Below are positions 22,617 through 35,029 of a stretch of 64,000 nt of DNA, piece by piece; the first letter of the stretch is position 1, and each line of letters starts with the position of its first letter. Under the pieces are notes generated by a model. It made no database searches. It had not been told where the DNA came from and saw nothing but the letters and a program-made list of their open reading frames with translations. The DNA lies in NCBI GenBank assembly GCA_030686995.1, contig CM060706.1:138967005-139031004 (forward strand), given 5' to 3'. The DNA is from Artemisia argyi (Eukaryota > Streptophyta > Magnoliopsida > Asterales > Asteraceae). Made by a program: the position numbers and the translations under genes.

Positions 22617-23990
22617 CTACTTATTCATCTTCTTCTTCATGTTGTTGCTGGCGTTGAAGACGTTTCTGCCAAACATGGTCCATAAGGTCTCGTTGAAGTT
22701 GAGTATGCATTTCTGAGTCGCACTTTCCCTTGCCTTGCGACGCTGGGTATTGCATCTGTCCACCCACCTTTCTTGCCTCAAATGTGGTGTCGGATCCACC
22801 CACATTTCGCCATACTCACGGAGTCTAAACTTTTGATCTTTCAAAATTATGTTATGCAAAATTATGCAGGTATACATGATTCGTTGTATCTTGACAATTT
22901 CCAGTGCACGGGCCGGTTGTTGTAGTATACCCCAACATCCTTAGAGCACACCAAAAGCACGTTCGATATCCTTGTGTGCACTTTCTTGCTTCTTTTTGAA
23001 ATAACAATGTTTCTCGTCAGTCGTTGCCGAGAAAGATTTGACGAAAGTTGCCCATTGTGGGTAAATTCTGTCAGCTAAGTAATACCCATGTTCATACTTT
23101 CTTCCATTTACCATATAGGGTGCCTTTGGGGATTCGTTAGCAAGAAGGTCATCGAACAAATTAGAGTTATCTAAGACATTAATATCATTATTTGCCCCTG
23201 CCATAACAAAAAAATGCATGCCAAATCCACAAATCTTATGAAGCAACAGCTTCAAGTATTATTGTTGGGTATCTTTTATCACCCCTACCAAATTGGTCCT
23301 GCCAAGCCACCGGACAATTTTTCCACGCCCAATGCATGCAATCAATGCTACCAAGCATTCTAGGAAAACCATGTTCACGCTCATGCTGTTCGTAAATATT
23401 TTGAATGTCGGACGATGTTGGTTTTCTTAAAATCTCAGGCATAAACAAATCCATAACACACATGTTAAAATTATCAAGACATAGTCGTGAAGTACTCTCA
23501 CCCAGTTGCAAATACTCGTCAAATGCATCGGGTGAGCTGCCGTATGCCAATTGGCGTATGGCAGATGTACACTTCATAAGCACACTAAGACTCATCCGAC
23601 CCATAGCGTCAGGTCCTACAGTAAAGTATTTAAAATGATCTGGAAGAGGATCGGATGCGTAAGATTCAATACCTTTGACAATATCTAGAAATACTTTCCG
23701 GCTCATACGAAACCTTCTATGAAACTTCCGGTTGTTATACTTACAGCCGTCAATGAAATAGTCGTTAAGCAAACGTTCTTCGGCAAGCTCACATTCACGG
23801 AATATGTGTGTACGAGCCACCTTAGGACGAGCTGCTTCTTCTTCTAAGCGTTGCTGATACTCGTACGCGGCAATCATAAACTCGATATCTTGTTCGTCAT
23901 CAATGTCTGACCAGCTCCGAGCTAATTCGTCACTTTGATTTGGATTTATTGTAAATGAAGATGGTGTTTTTTTATTTATTTTTTTTTTCC
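22617..23990 (-). pseudogene. PIF/Harbinger transposase (DDE_Tnp_4 type), inactivated
   Basis: Three collinear minus-strand pieces encode one Harbinger nuclease. 23877-23236 carries the helix-turn-helix-like N-terminal part and LGSIDCMHWAWKNCP, holding the first catalytic Asp. 23255-22941 carries the GANNDINVLD block with the second Asp and the ADRIYPQWATFVK and QESAHKDIERAFGVL segments with the catalytic Glu. 22877-22617 is the C-terminal tail. Three lesions are visible: a TAA where Tyr is expected after EAVAS, an extra T shifting frame within the next 30 bases, and TAA after AFGVL where CAA (Gln) is expected. The frame stays open upstream of 23877 to about 23990 without an ATG. No Myb-like second Harbinger ORF was found. 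Confidence 0.9.
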
Positions 23991-24025
23991 TAGAGGAAGT
24001 ATAAAGACTAAATATTAGATGTGTA

Positions 24026-24068
<43 letters not shown>

Positions 24069-24222
24069 ATGTGTTTAGTTGGTATTTATAGTAGTAGGTA
24101 AATGATTTTGTTTTTTTAAAGTTAAAATGAGATATAGCCGTTTGGAAAGTACAAGGGTTGTTTTTGTATATTTTTTAAATGTAACGGATACATATATAGC
24201 CGTTGGAGGGCTGAAAGTGAAG

Positions 24223-24634
24223 TTATTTTCAGAACCCTGTTAAGTGCGGGAACTGCGAGAACTCTAATTTTACATTAGAAAACATGCATGTTCATATAAA
24301 ACATGTATGTTTTCTTACATACACCTTAATACACATGCCTGCGTATTAAGATATATGTAAGAAAACATACATGTTTTATATGAACATGCATGTTTTCTAA
24401 TGCATAATTGGAGTTTTCGCAGTTCCCGCACTTAACATGGTTCTAAAAATAAAACCATTTTGCATGATCTATTGCACTTAACATGTTTTTATATGAACAT
24501 ATATGTTATGCATGTATGTGTATTAAAGTGTATGTAAGAAAACATACATGTTTTATATGAACATGCATGTTTTCTAATGCAAAATTGAAGTTCTCGCAGT
24601 TCCAGTACTTAACAGGGTTCTGAAAATAAAGATA

Positions 24635-24637
<3 letters not shown>
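24223..24637. mobile_element. Micron-like palindromic MITE, copy 1 (compound)
   Basis: The arm TTATTTTCAGAACCCTGTT with following GCGGGAACTGCGAG occurs at 24,223, in inverse at about 24,350-24,450, and inverse again at about 24,500-24,637. So one and a half palindromes are joined. A (TA)n run abuts the right side only. It is the same family as the copies at 51,585 and 54,834. Confidence 0.8.

Positions 24638-24726
<89 letters not shown>
24638..24726. repeat. (TA)n microsatellite, target of the Tat retrotransposon
   Basis: Pure TA repeat between Micron-like copy 1 and the left LTR of the Tat element. Confidence 0.95.
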
Positions 24727-24728
<2 letters not shown>

Positions 24729-25210
24729 ATACAAAAGTTGGGCGTTCTTTGTTTGGGTTCCTGTTCTCGTACCAATCAGATCTTAATGCTTAAGACCTGC
24801 GCACTAAGAAAGCAAACAAACACTGTTAGGCTTATCGTGGGATTGTCTCTCACGATTATCCTCCGTCGTGAGAGTAAGTAATCGGTTTTAGGGTTGTATT
24901 GAAGAGTTAGGGTTGCAGATCGTACCCAATGAGAGTCGTGATATTCTTTATATAGGCATGAAATCCTTGTAGATTTCGTGTTCCTCACTCTTCGGCGTAT
25001 CACGCCTATCCGGTCTATAGATCTCTATCCCATAAATAAGAGATCCTTATCTAGACCATAAATAATGTATTTGGGTTTGGGCTTTCGTGAGCCCAAACCG
25101 TTAGCATGGTAGCCCAAATCATTGTTATGATAGCCCACTCATGGTAGGCTTGGGCGTTAGTAATGTTCATTAATCGGGCTCGTGACCCGAATATGGACTA
25201 TACGTCATCA
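24727..25210 (-). repeat. Tat element 3' LTR
   Basis: 484 bp, TG...CA on either strand. On the minus strand it is preceded by the polypurine tract GGGGGGACA (about 25,211-25,219). It matches the LTR at 50923-51407 almost throughout. Confidence 0.93.
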
Positions 25211-27600
25211 TGTCCCCCCAGTCTAGTATACGCAGGTTTTAACTGCGGATGCTAGACTAGTAATGTCAGCGGTAAGCGTGGCGGGGAAGTGATGGGGTCA
25301 TTGTGGGGCCCATAAAAAATAATTTGTAAAGGGAAGGGAAAGATACGGATACGAACCTAAATACCTAAGTATAATGACAAGTATAGATCTCCCGGTTGTT
25401 GTTCTAAAGGAATGGTGAATTTGAGACGCGCGTTTTAGTTCTAGATGGATGCTTAGATATATTAATTTTTGGAATTTAATACTACGATGCAAATATAAAA
25501 GGGAAACTTAAGGCAACCTATAACTAAATAATAAACTAAGGGAAAATTCTAAGGGAAATACGAAATATCTAATACTACAACACAAATCTAAAAGGAAACT
25601 AAGGGAAACTAAATAATAAACAACAGTAAAAATTCTAATCTAAACGGAAACTAAGGAAAGCTAACGCTAAGAGGTAACAACTGCTAATAAAGGCAAATAT
25701 ATATGAGGAGGAATATACTTGTTTGGATATGGTTGATTTTAAATGATGAATAATTAGTGATTTGGATTGGATAATTGATAATCTAAGATGAGAATTATTA
25801 ATTTACATGCTAGACCAAGTTTATTGGTCACCCGTTCCGTTTCCCAATAAACTCGAAAAAGAATGTAAATTAATTCAAACAACGATAATCCACAACACTC
25901 TTCAAAAGTATATTTTCATAAAACGTGTTTAAGTTAATTTATCTAAAAAGCTTTTTTGACTTTAAAAGATAATAAATTTATAAATCTTACGTGGCTTCAC
26001 TTTTTGATCTTAGTTAAAACAAATTTTATATATTTTTAAAACAATACTTTTGGGATTATCGTTTGAATCAAAAGTCCTAAATTAAGTCATAATTATCTTC
26101 TCCAAATCACTAATTACTTACCACATAAATTCATCCCATCACCAAACAAGTATGAAATAAAACTACTCTAACATCCTAAATAGTGCAAAATGACATAAAA
26201 GTATACATGACAAAACTAACTAAATGAAACATGGTAATTAACTAATATAAAAAAAGTAAAGAAAAGGAAGAGAAAACACTGGTATTGGATTCGGCATAAT
26301 GACGATACTAATATTACTAAACTAGAAAACTCCATCCAAGCGCTATAATTAACCTAAATACACCTTAGTTACCCATAATCTTCTACTAATCATCCAAAGC
26401 TTGAAACACTGAAAAGCTATTTTTATAAAGATTGAGTAACCATTTTGTATTTGAAAATAAACACTTTTAAAAAGATTAACTAAAACTAATTTATGAAACC
26501 TTTTGAATTTTTTAAATAGAGATAACAAGAACAAAGACACAATTTATTAAACTAAAGAAAAAGCTAACGGAATAAACGTTTTCGAATCCGAACACAACAA
26601 TAATAAAAAGCTTTTAAAATACTAAACAAAAAGTTACAGAATTCAAGTTGCAATAATCTAAAATATTGAAACTAATTGGTGTTTAAAACTAGTACATATC
26701 GAGAAATTAAAAACTGTGAGTTGCAGACATTTGTTTTACCGAAAGAAACTAAAATTTATTAGAAAATTAATAATAATAACGAAAGTTCGAAACTTGAAAG
26801 ATACAATAACTGAAATATTAAAACATCGTACTAAAAATTACATTGCAATAAAAGTAAAGTTGCAGGAAAAATAGAAAAATGATAGATCGATCATTGCTGG
26901 CATTCTTCTTCTTCAATTTATAACCTCGGACCATTAAATGACGTTTTTGAATTCGGACCGTTGCAAGAGATTATCAACGTTGGCAGCTGGGACCCATATG
27001 AAAATAACGGCTACAATTAAATTGATAAGAGCCGGCTGTCTCTTTGATTCAATTGGTCCATGTGGACGTGTGGGACCGGCGTAGAAAGACAACATCTTTC
27101 AAAATAGAAACAAGGACCATGGCATATGTTGACTGCATATGTTGACGTTGTTGTTTTAGTCCACCATTTTACAAATGGGTTTCAAGTTATTTTGGGCCGA
27201 ATTAAGATAATATCTTGGGCTAGCAATTTTCTTTCAAGAGTTCATGTCTTGCGATAATCTTCACATTTATCTTCTATTCTTTTCTTAATCTTCTAAAAAT
27301 CTTCAATAATCATCATTTTGCTCCACTTTTTGCTTCAATAATTCTCCAACGGCACCTTAACAAATAAAATAACAATAGACGTAATATTTGCAATTAAAAG
27401 CGCACTATTCTTAAATAATTAGCATAAATGGGGGTATTTTTGATAATAAAAAATGAATAATCGTGATTTCATCAGGAAGCTTCTAGCATTTCCCGCCAAA
27501 AAGAATATACGGTGTATCTAGGCTTAAAACATCCCACGTATCCCTTGAAAAACGTGAAAAAGTGCTGCACCTTTTGGTATTCTAGCCACACGATTAAGTG
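25211..27600 (-). other. Tat element 3' region (non-coding)
   Basis: A 2.4-kb stretch inside the retrotransposon between its 3' LTR and the promoter of the antisense gene. It is AT-rich with no coding signal on either strand. Its length is not explained by pol or by the antisense gene. Confidence 0.6.
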
Positions 27601-27606
27601 AGTGGG

Positions 27607-27649
27607 TGACACGTGTCAATCATCTATGGATGTGGTAACCCTATATAAA
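27607..27649 (+). promoter_or_regulatory. Core promoter of the antisense gene: G-box palindrome plus TATA box
   Basis: TGACACGTGTCA (27607-27618) is a perfect 12-bp palindrome around the G-box core CACGTG, a typical bZIP/bHLH site. TATATAAA follows at 27642-27649. The start codon is about 127 bp further on. The spacing and orientation suit transcription of the plus-strand gene, opposite to the retrotransposon. Confidence 0.6.
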
Positions 27650-27660
27650 CCACCGCCTCC

Positions 27661-27687
27661 TTTTCACTGTGATTATCACAGTGAAAA
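27661..27687 (+). promoter_or_regulatory. Perfect hairpin at the predicted transcription start of the antisense gene
   Basis: The 13-bp arms TTTTCACTGTGAT and ATCACAGTGAAAA are separated by one base. The hairpin starts 12 bp after the TATA box and covers the expected start site. It could be a dyad protein-binding site or a leader stem-loop; the function is unknown. Confidence 0.55.
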
Positions 27688-27775
27688 TTCTCAATTCCAC
27701 CATTGTTAAACCTTTTTCATAGCTCTCCAGAAATCAACAACTTATTAGGTAACAGCGGGTGCGACTTTTGTAACA

Positions 27776-30422
27776 ATGGTTCTTCAATTAGCCGAGATTG
27801 CTTCCAATATAATCGAGGATGAACTACGTCAGTTCACCTCGGATTATTATATCCCATTCACGCTGCATCTGGAAGTTCCGGATGCGGATGCGTCTATAAC
27901 GGACTTCCCCCAAGGGAAGGTAGGGGTATACACGTGTTTTTTCGAATTCGCGAACCAACGTGTGCCCATTTCGCTTTTTCTTTGCGATATTCTAAGCTTC
28001 TATCGTCTTCACATTTCTCAGCTGCACTGCATAGGTGCAGCCAAAATAACTAATTTTGAAGTGAATTGTCGCCTATTGGCGATTAACCCCACCATTCACT
28101 TATTCCGCGCCTTTTACCGCACGTCGTGGTCAAACGTGTGGGTGTCCTTTTCCAAGCGCGCGGGGCACTTGCAGTGCTATACGGAAAAGTTAGACGCCCT
28201 AAGAAATTGGAGGGAAAAGTTCTTTTGGGTCGATAAGGCCTTTTTCCTGTGGGAATTTGAGTTTTATAATCAAGGGTCCTTACCGAAGCATGAGCGCCCA
28301 CTCCCAGGCTTATATAGCGCAGCGGATGCGGATACAATAAATACTAACCGCATCCCTATCAGTGCGTACCCTGAAGAGTTCCTGGTGCATATGGGCATCA
28401 GTCGTAACTACTTCCAACCGGAGATGGAAGTACCAACATTCTTGTACGAGGATGATCGGGGTGGGTGCTTGTCCTTCATTCTGTTAGTTTTGATATTGTA
28501 AGCGCTCCTTCCTTTGTATTGCTTTTTTAATCATTGTTTTTTGTGTATGTTTTGCTGCGCAGAGATGGACCTGTTCAGTGTAGTGCACTTGGAGAAGCCC
28601 AAACTGGTGACGGTAGGAGTGCGCCCTCTGAGAGAAGGCGAGACGCTAGTTATGGCAGCAACCGCGGGGCGCACTATAGAGCTTGATCAAGAGGAGATTG
28701 AGGATTCTCCCCAGTTGGCTTTACAAGTTACTCCAGTGCAGAGTGTTCCCCAATCTAGGGAACAGTCTCCAGTAGCGGCTGAATCGCACACCAATTCGTC
28801 AAATAGTGTGCAAATCCTTGAGCCAGAGGGGACTAGCCAAGGCGTGAAGCGTAAGGGAGCGTCTGGTGGTTATGGCGCTGGTACCTCCAAAAGGAGACGC
28901 CATCTTATTGCGGATGAGGAATAATCCGCAGAGGAAGATGCGTCCGCCACTGGTGCGGACAAAGATGTTCCCAAGTCTCCTCCCCTCATGTAAGTAATGT
29001 AGTTTATGCTGTTATTGCTTCAATTCCTTTACCATCTTTAACATTAGAGTATGACTTTGAACTATTTGTTGTATGCGCGCAGTGTTGAAGATACTGCAGA
29101 TGCTGCTGCTTCTGCGCAAAAGTCGCCACCCAGGGCGAGTTTTGTGCCTTCTGATGAGCTTTCGCAGAAGGGCGATGAGACTGAGCCAAGGGCGCTGGGT
29201 AGCGTGTCCATTAGTTCCTTGGTGGAGAAGCTAGACCTTGCCGCTGCGCATCAGGCCAAATTGGTCGCTCAGCTGAAGGCTAGCTATTCTGGTGAGAGCA
29301 GCCGTCTTGCGCAGAAGGATAAAGAAATCGCGCTTCTGAAGGCGCAGCTGGCTAGTGCTCAGGCAGAAGTAGGGTCAACCACTACGTACTTCAGGAGGCT
29401 TGCAGATGAGAGATTGGCCTTACTGGCTGAGGTGAAGCGCGAGCGTGCTGCCTCTGAGCAGTACAAATCTAATTGCGCATGGGGACTGAAGTACCTACAA
29501 GAGAACAGAAGAAAGCACTTCGCCCAGCTTGATGAGTTCCGCAAGTTTGTAGAGACTGCCCTGGAGAGGCAGGAAAGTAAGCTGCGCAAGTTGAGCATTG
29601 AGTATGATGAGGAGCTGTACCCTCATCTAGTGTCTGCTGTCGCTGAGCGCAAGTATTTATTTCTTTTTGATTTCTTTTGCCAGCTGTTTGCGCTTAATTC
29701 CTTTGAAGTTGTTATCTTCTAATCGCGTATGTTGTTGTATTCTTAGGTGGTTGATCAACCACGGTCTTCGCTTGGCTGCTATGGGCACACTGGAGTCCTC
29801 AGAGGTCCTTGGGGCTTTTGGGGATGTCGTGAAGTGTGCCTTGGTGCGTGGAAAGGCCAAAGCCGTGGAAGAGCTGCACAAGGGGAAGATGCTGACTGTT
29901 TCTCCCACAGAGGTGCCAGGGTATGCTGGGGATGGCTATGCAGAACTGGTTGCGGCCATGGAGAAGATGAAGGTCTTTGATTACCCCCACATCGCCCAGC
30001 TGGAGCGTGACCAGGATTACCCTATTGGCGTGATTATGCAGGGGTTAACTCTGGCGAGGCACGTAGCGAAAGACGCAGAGGCACAGCTTGACTTCTTTTT
30101 GAAGCCGGATGAGTCTCAGCTGCAGGTGCTTATTTTTGCTCGCCCCCGCGACATGCTAAATCCCTTTGCCCTCGAGAAGGAAGTATCTTTGAGGAAGTCC
30201 TTGGAATCCCATGCTACAAGGCTTGCGCGGAAGAAGGGCGTGAAAGGGAAGGCTATCTTATGTGTTGTTAGTGCAGCCCATCTTCCGAGGTCTGATGGGA
30301 TTCCTGTCAGCGTACCGACAGTGTCGCAGGAAGATAGTAGCCTGTTGAGGAGGCTTGATGAGGCTCGGAATGTGGCATCTACGGCTAGTAGCTCAGGGCA
30401 TAGGTGTGCTCGTAGTGTGTAG
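27776..30422 (+). pseudogene. Spliced antisense gene of the Tat element, Transposase_28-like ('putative gypsy type transposon') protein
   Basis: Four exons fit together: 27776-28460, 28563-28989, 29083-29652 and 29747-30422, with GT/AG introns of 102, 93 and 94 bp (donors GTGGGT, GTAAGT, GTATTT; acceptors GCGCAG, GCGCAG, TCTTAG). Frame is kept at all three joins, giving 786 codons. Exon 1 has the domain once named gypsy-type Transposase_28 (VPISLFLCDILSFYRLHISQ, then INPTIHLFRAFY). Exon 3 is a Glu/Lys/Ala-rich predicted coiled coil (LAQKDKEIALLKAQLASAQA). Exon 4 is a conserved helical tail. One TAA at 28922-28924 interrupts exon 2, so this copy is probably dead. Such genes are known as extra antisense ORFs of Tat elements; their role is unknown. 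The name transposase is historical, as no DDE motif is visible. Confidence 0.8.
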
Positions 30423-31069
30423 ACTGCTTTCTTGTTGTATGTATAACTTGTGTAAAACTTCGTAGTTGAATAATAATATTAGTTTCTGTACGCATGTTTG
30501 TATCATTTTGTACTTAGATTATTTGTCTTTTCGTGAAAGACTTTCCAAGAGTCAAATCAAAACGTACTTCGGAAAAATTGTATTAAGTCCATAACTTAAT
30601 AAATATATGTGAATAAAAATTCATAAGTATATGTATAAACTTGCAGCGTACTGCAAATACCATATCAAGGAACCAAGAGTCTTGGCTCCTAAATTGCTAA
30701 ACGCGCACAGTGTGCGTTGTTGCGTATCCTTCGTGGGATGCGCATTAAGCTTACTTCAATGTCTTGAGAGTAAGGTGTTTAGCAAGGATGCGTGATCCAA
30801 TGTTGATGGGTTTGCAACCCTCTTACTCAACGAGTTATTTATTAGGTTTACTCATCCTTTCTGCCATCGTGGGTCTTAATAAGTGCATGCACGCCATGTA
30901 GGCAAAAATATAAATTAACAATATTGAGACATAAATAAAAGATGTAAGCAATAAAGTTAAATGTGTTGTGGAGTTAGCTAGAAACCACAACGTTTTATTG
31001 ATTCTTGCAAGTTTTTGAAAAGAAAAAGACAATTCCCTAAACAAGATAAAAATGTAAATACACGGATAT
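30423..31069. other. Convergent gap between antisense gene and pol inside the Tat element
   Basis: It holds the 3' end of the plus-strand gene (AATAATAATATT near 30,470 may act as a poly(A) signal) and the region just after the pol stop. No coding signal. Confidence 0.5.
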
Positions 31070-34000
31070 TTATTGAGCACTTACTAAAGTGCGGAGGTGT
31101 CTGTGTGTAGGCCGTAGCCTTTCATAAAGATAGTATATCTTGAGATTGCAAATATTCCAAGTGCGTGCTAGCTCATGGCCTTCCGTATCACGCAGCTTGT
31201 ATGCGCCGTTTTATAATGCTTTTGTGACCTCATAGGGTCCTTCCCATTTGGGTCCAAGTTTGCCCGTATCTTCTGCGTGGCTTGCATCATTGGCGCGGTA
31301 TACAAAGTCTCCTGGCCTGAATGAAGTGTTTCTGACTTTGGCATCATAATACCCCTTCATCTTTGATTTGGCTCTTACCTCACATATAGCTGCACGCTCG
31401 TGCCTTTCTTCCAATAGATCCAAGTCTTTGCGTCGCTCGTCGTCATTTGTGGTAACATTGACTTCCGCCGTGCGAATAGTTGACATCCCAATTTCGGCTG
31501 GTATGACAGCTTCTGTCCCATACACAAGAGAGAATGATGTATCTCCAGTGCTGACTTTGATTGTCATTCATTGCGCCCATAAAACATGTGACAATTCATC
31601 CACCCATCTTCCTTTGTGTTTGTCAAGACGCGCTTTTATTCCTTCTCCCAGGCTACGGTTTGCGCGCTCAACCAGACCATTGGTTTGTGGGTGTTTAACT
31701 TACGCGAAGTGTTGTGTGATATTTAGCTGCGCACACCAATCTTTGAACGGGTTATCGCAGAATTGTTTTCCGTTGTCAGAAATAATTTCTCCAGGTAGTC
31801 CAAAGCGACATACGATGTTGTCCCAAACGAAGCGTTTCACCTGGTTGCCTGTGATACTTGCCACTGCGTTTGCCACAATCCACTTAGTGAAATAATCTAT
31901 GGTCACTATAAGGAATTTTAGTCCCCCCTGCTACAACTGGAAGGGGCCCGCAATATCAATGCCTCATTTAGAAAATGGCCATGGTGAGGTGATAAGTGTC
32001 AGCTCTTGTTGTGGTCGGCGCGGGATGGGTCTATGGACTTGGTAGTCGCTGCATCTCTTTATCATGTCCCGTGCATCGCGATGCATAGTAGGCCAATAGT
32101 ATCCTGACCGCAAGGCTCGTGCCACAACGGACCGTGGTCCTGAGTGCATGCTGCATGAACCAGCGTGGATCTCTCGGAGTATGTAATCTGCCTGAAGAGG
32201 TCCAACGCACCGAAGCCATGGTTGTAGGAATGAACATCGATATAGGATACCATCTCGAAGTTCGAACCTCTGCGCTGTGCGCCGTATCTGTCGAGCGTCT
32301 TTCTGTTCTTGGGGTAATATCCCCTTGCTTATGAATTCGATGATAGGTGTCATCCAAGTAGGATTCTGCTCTTCTATCACCGTGGATATCTCCATCTCTG
32401 AGATGGATTTATTTTTCAAGGTCTCCACAAATACCTATTTTGATAGGTGCGCAAAGCTTGTAGATGCGAGTTTCCTTAGTGCATCTGCTTTTCTGTTTTA
32501 TCCTCTAGGAACTTGTTTGATGGTGAACCTGTCGAAATTCTTGATTAGAGACTTGGTTTTTTCGAGGTATTGGATCATGTTATCCTCCACAGCCACATAT
32601 TCTCCTAACACGTGATTGTCTACTAACCAGGAATCGACATTTGCTTCTAGGTTGCGTACACCCATTTGAGTTGCAATGCGTAATCCAGTAAGTAGGGCCT
32701 CATATTCTACCTCATTGTTTGTGGCTGTGAATTCAAAACGCAGTGCGTAAGTGAATTCCATTCCATCTGGGTTAGTGAGGATAATGCCTGCGCTTGACCC
32801 ATCCAGGCACGAAGATCCGTCTGTGAATAGAACCCATGGTTCTTGTAATTCTACCTCGCTTTTTGAAGGTGGAGTATCGGTATCTGGCTTCTCAATAATG
32901 AAGTCGGCTAATATCTACCCCTTAATCGCAGTGCGTGGTCTATAAGAGATGTTAAGCTCGCTCAATAACACACTCCATTTTTGTAGCCGTCCCGATGCAT
33001 CAGGTTTAGAGATAACTTGCTTGATAGGTTGGTCCGTAATTACAGCTATTGGGTGTACTTGAAAGTATCTGCGCAGTCTTTTAGCTGCGAATACTAAAGC
33101 TAGGACCAGCTTTTCCATGGCAGTATAGTTAGTCTCTGTCTTCTTGAGTGCTTTGCTTACAAAGTATATTGGTGTTTGAACGGAGTTCCTATCTGTCAAT
33201 AGCACCGCGCTAACTGCTCCATGAGTTGCAGACAAGTACATGATCAATTCTTCCCCTGGTCGGGGTGCGACAAGTTTGGGAAATGCTGCTATATGTTGCT
33301 TAAGCTGTTGAAAAGCTTCTTCCGCGTCCGCAGTCCAACGAAAGTCTCCATTTTTTGTGCACTTCGTGAGTGTCTTAAAGGGAGGGAGTGACTTATCTGC
33401 TGATTTGGACAAGAATCGATTTAGCCCAGCTAATTTTCCGTTTGATGATTGGACTTCTTTCAGTGTGCGTGGTGAAGGGAGTTCGATGACAGCTTTTTTC
33501 TTTTCTGGGCAGGGCTTAATGCCATCAGGCTCTATCAAATACCCAAGAAACATGCCTTCTGTAGCGCCAAAAGTACACTTCTTGGGATTTAACTTTATTT
33601 TAATCCTTCCCAGTGTTTTGAATGTTTCCTCAATGTCGCGCACCAATTCTTCTTCGGTATGACTCTTTATGACAAGGTCATCGACATAAACCTCCAGGTT
33701 GCGACCTACTTGTTTTTCAAACGCATTGTCCACCAACCACTGGTATGTTGCTCCTGCATTCTTTAGGCCAAAGGGCATTTTTGTATAACAATAGACCCCT
33801 TGACTTGTGTGAAAGGCTGTTTTCTCTTCGTCTTCCTCAGCCATCTGAATTTGGTGGTACCCTTTGTATGCGTCTAAGAAGCATTTAAAGGGGTATCCAC
33901 ACAAAGATTCTACATTTAAGTATATCTCTGGTAGCAGGTAACAGTCTTGTGGGCATGCTTTGTTAAGATCAGTGAAGTCCACGCACATTCTCCAGGTGCC

Positions 34001-35028
34001 ATAGCTCTTCTTTACCATCACTGGATTGGAAAGCCAATCATGGTAATAGATCTCCCGCATGATGCCTGCGTCTACAAGCTTGTGTACTTCCTCTAGAATG
34101 GCTTTTGCGCGATCTAGGGCCTGGCCGCGCTTTTTCTGCCGTATTGGAGGATATCCTTGTCGGATTTTTAGCTTGTGCTCTGTGATAGATCGTGGTACTC
34201 CAGTCATGTGCTTTGGTTCCCACGCAAAGATATCTAGGTTCCTTTGCAAGAGCGAGCACGCAGCCGCTCTGCCTTTGTCAGACAGCGACCCTCCAATTGA
34301 TATTTCTTGATCTGGGTAGTCAGGGTGAATTGCGACCTTCAGGTTTGTCACTTTAGCTGTGTGCTGCTCTGGAGCGCGCGGGGTCTCATTTGTCACTATG
34401 TTGCATTCTTTAGGTAATACAGTGCGTTGTAGAGGGTAACGATGCCTCCTTCTACTGGGAATTTGAGCATCCCGTGTGCTGTGGACGGTACCGTGCGCAT
34501 GGCTGATATTCCTGGTCTTCCAATAATGACATTGTATGGCGAAGGAGACCTGATTACCATAAAGTTCATCCAGGCTGCTGTAGAGTGTTGTTCATTACCA
34601 ATGACCACGAGTAGTCGTAGTTGCCCCATGGGCCATATCTTCTCTCCTGTGAAGCCAGTCAGCGACGTCGTGGCCGGAATTAACTAACTTCGTATCTCAG
34701 GTCGTAGCCTCTTAAAACAATGTTCATACATGATGTCTGCGGATGCTCCTCCATCAACATACATGCGGTGGATGTCGTGACCCCCCGTATGTATTTCAAT
34801 GGTGAGCAGCTCCGCCACTGCGTTGTCCGCAGTCAGAGTAGGGAAAGAGATTTCGTTTCCAAAGGAAAACTTTTGGCTGACCATCTGCCTTGTCTTCCGC
34901 TGCCATGATTGTATCATGTAGATGGTGTCAGCCTTGTCCTTGGGTGTCTCTTTCTTGCCCCCATTCTTCTGTTTGCCCTTCCCCTCTTTGATGTTTTTAA
35001 CGAGGTGGTCCATTTTACCTTCCTTCAC
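31070..35028 (-). pseudogene. pol: Tat element pol: protease, RT, RNase H, second RNase H, integrase (inactivated)
   Basis: Reading the minus strand downward: protease core YVDGGASADIMYEH (near 34,730); reverse transcriptase 34396-32915 with LDAYKGYHQIQM, MPFGLKNAGATYQ and YVDDLVIKSH; RNase H in the same frame; a second RNase H (32914-32498, FTDGSS and NNEVEYEALLTGL); integrase with an HHCC-like finger and ISDNGKQF, ending at TAA 31072-31070. Lesions: TAG 34684-34686, a +1 shift near 34,430, TAG 32915-32917, TAA 32498-32500, TGA 31964-31966, TAA 31700-31702, TGA 31568-31570 and TAA 31211-31213. After the shift, everything from RT to the end lies in one frame, so decay is mainly by point nonsense changes. 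Confidence 0.92.
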
Positions 35029-35029
35029 T

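Noticed and set aside
24223..24637. Helitron origin for the AGAACCCTG elements
   Set aside because: Ends are inverted repeats and the body is palindromic; Helitrons lack terminal inverted repeats and usually end in CTRR after a small hairpin.
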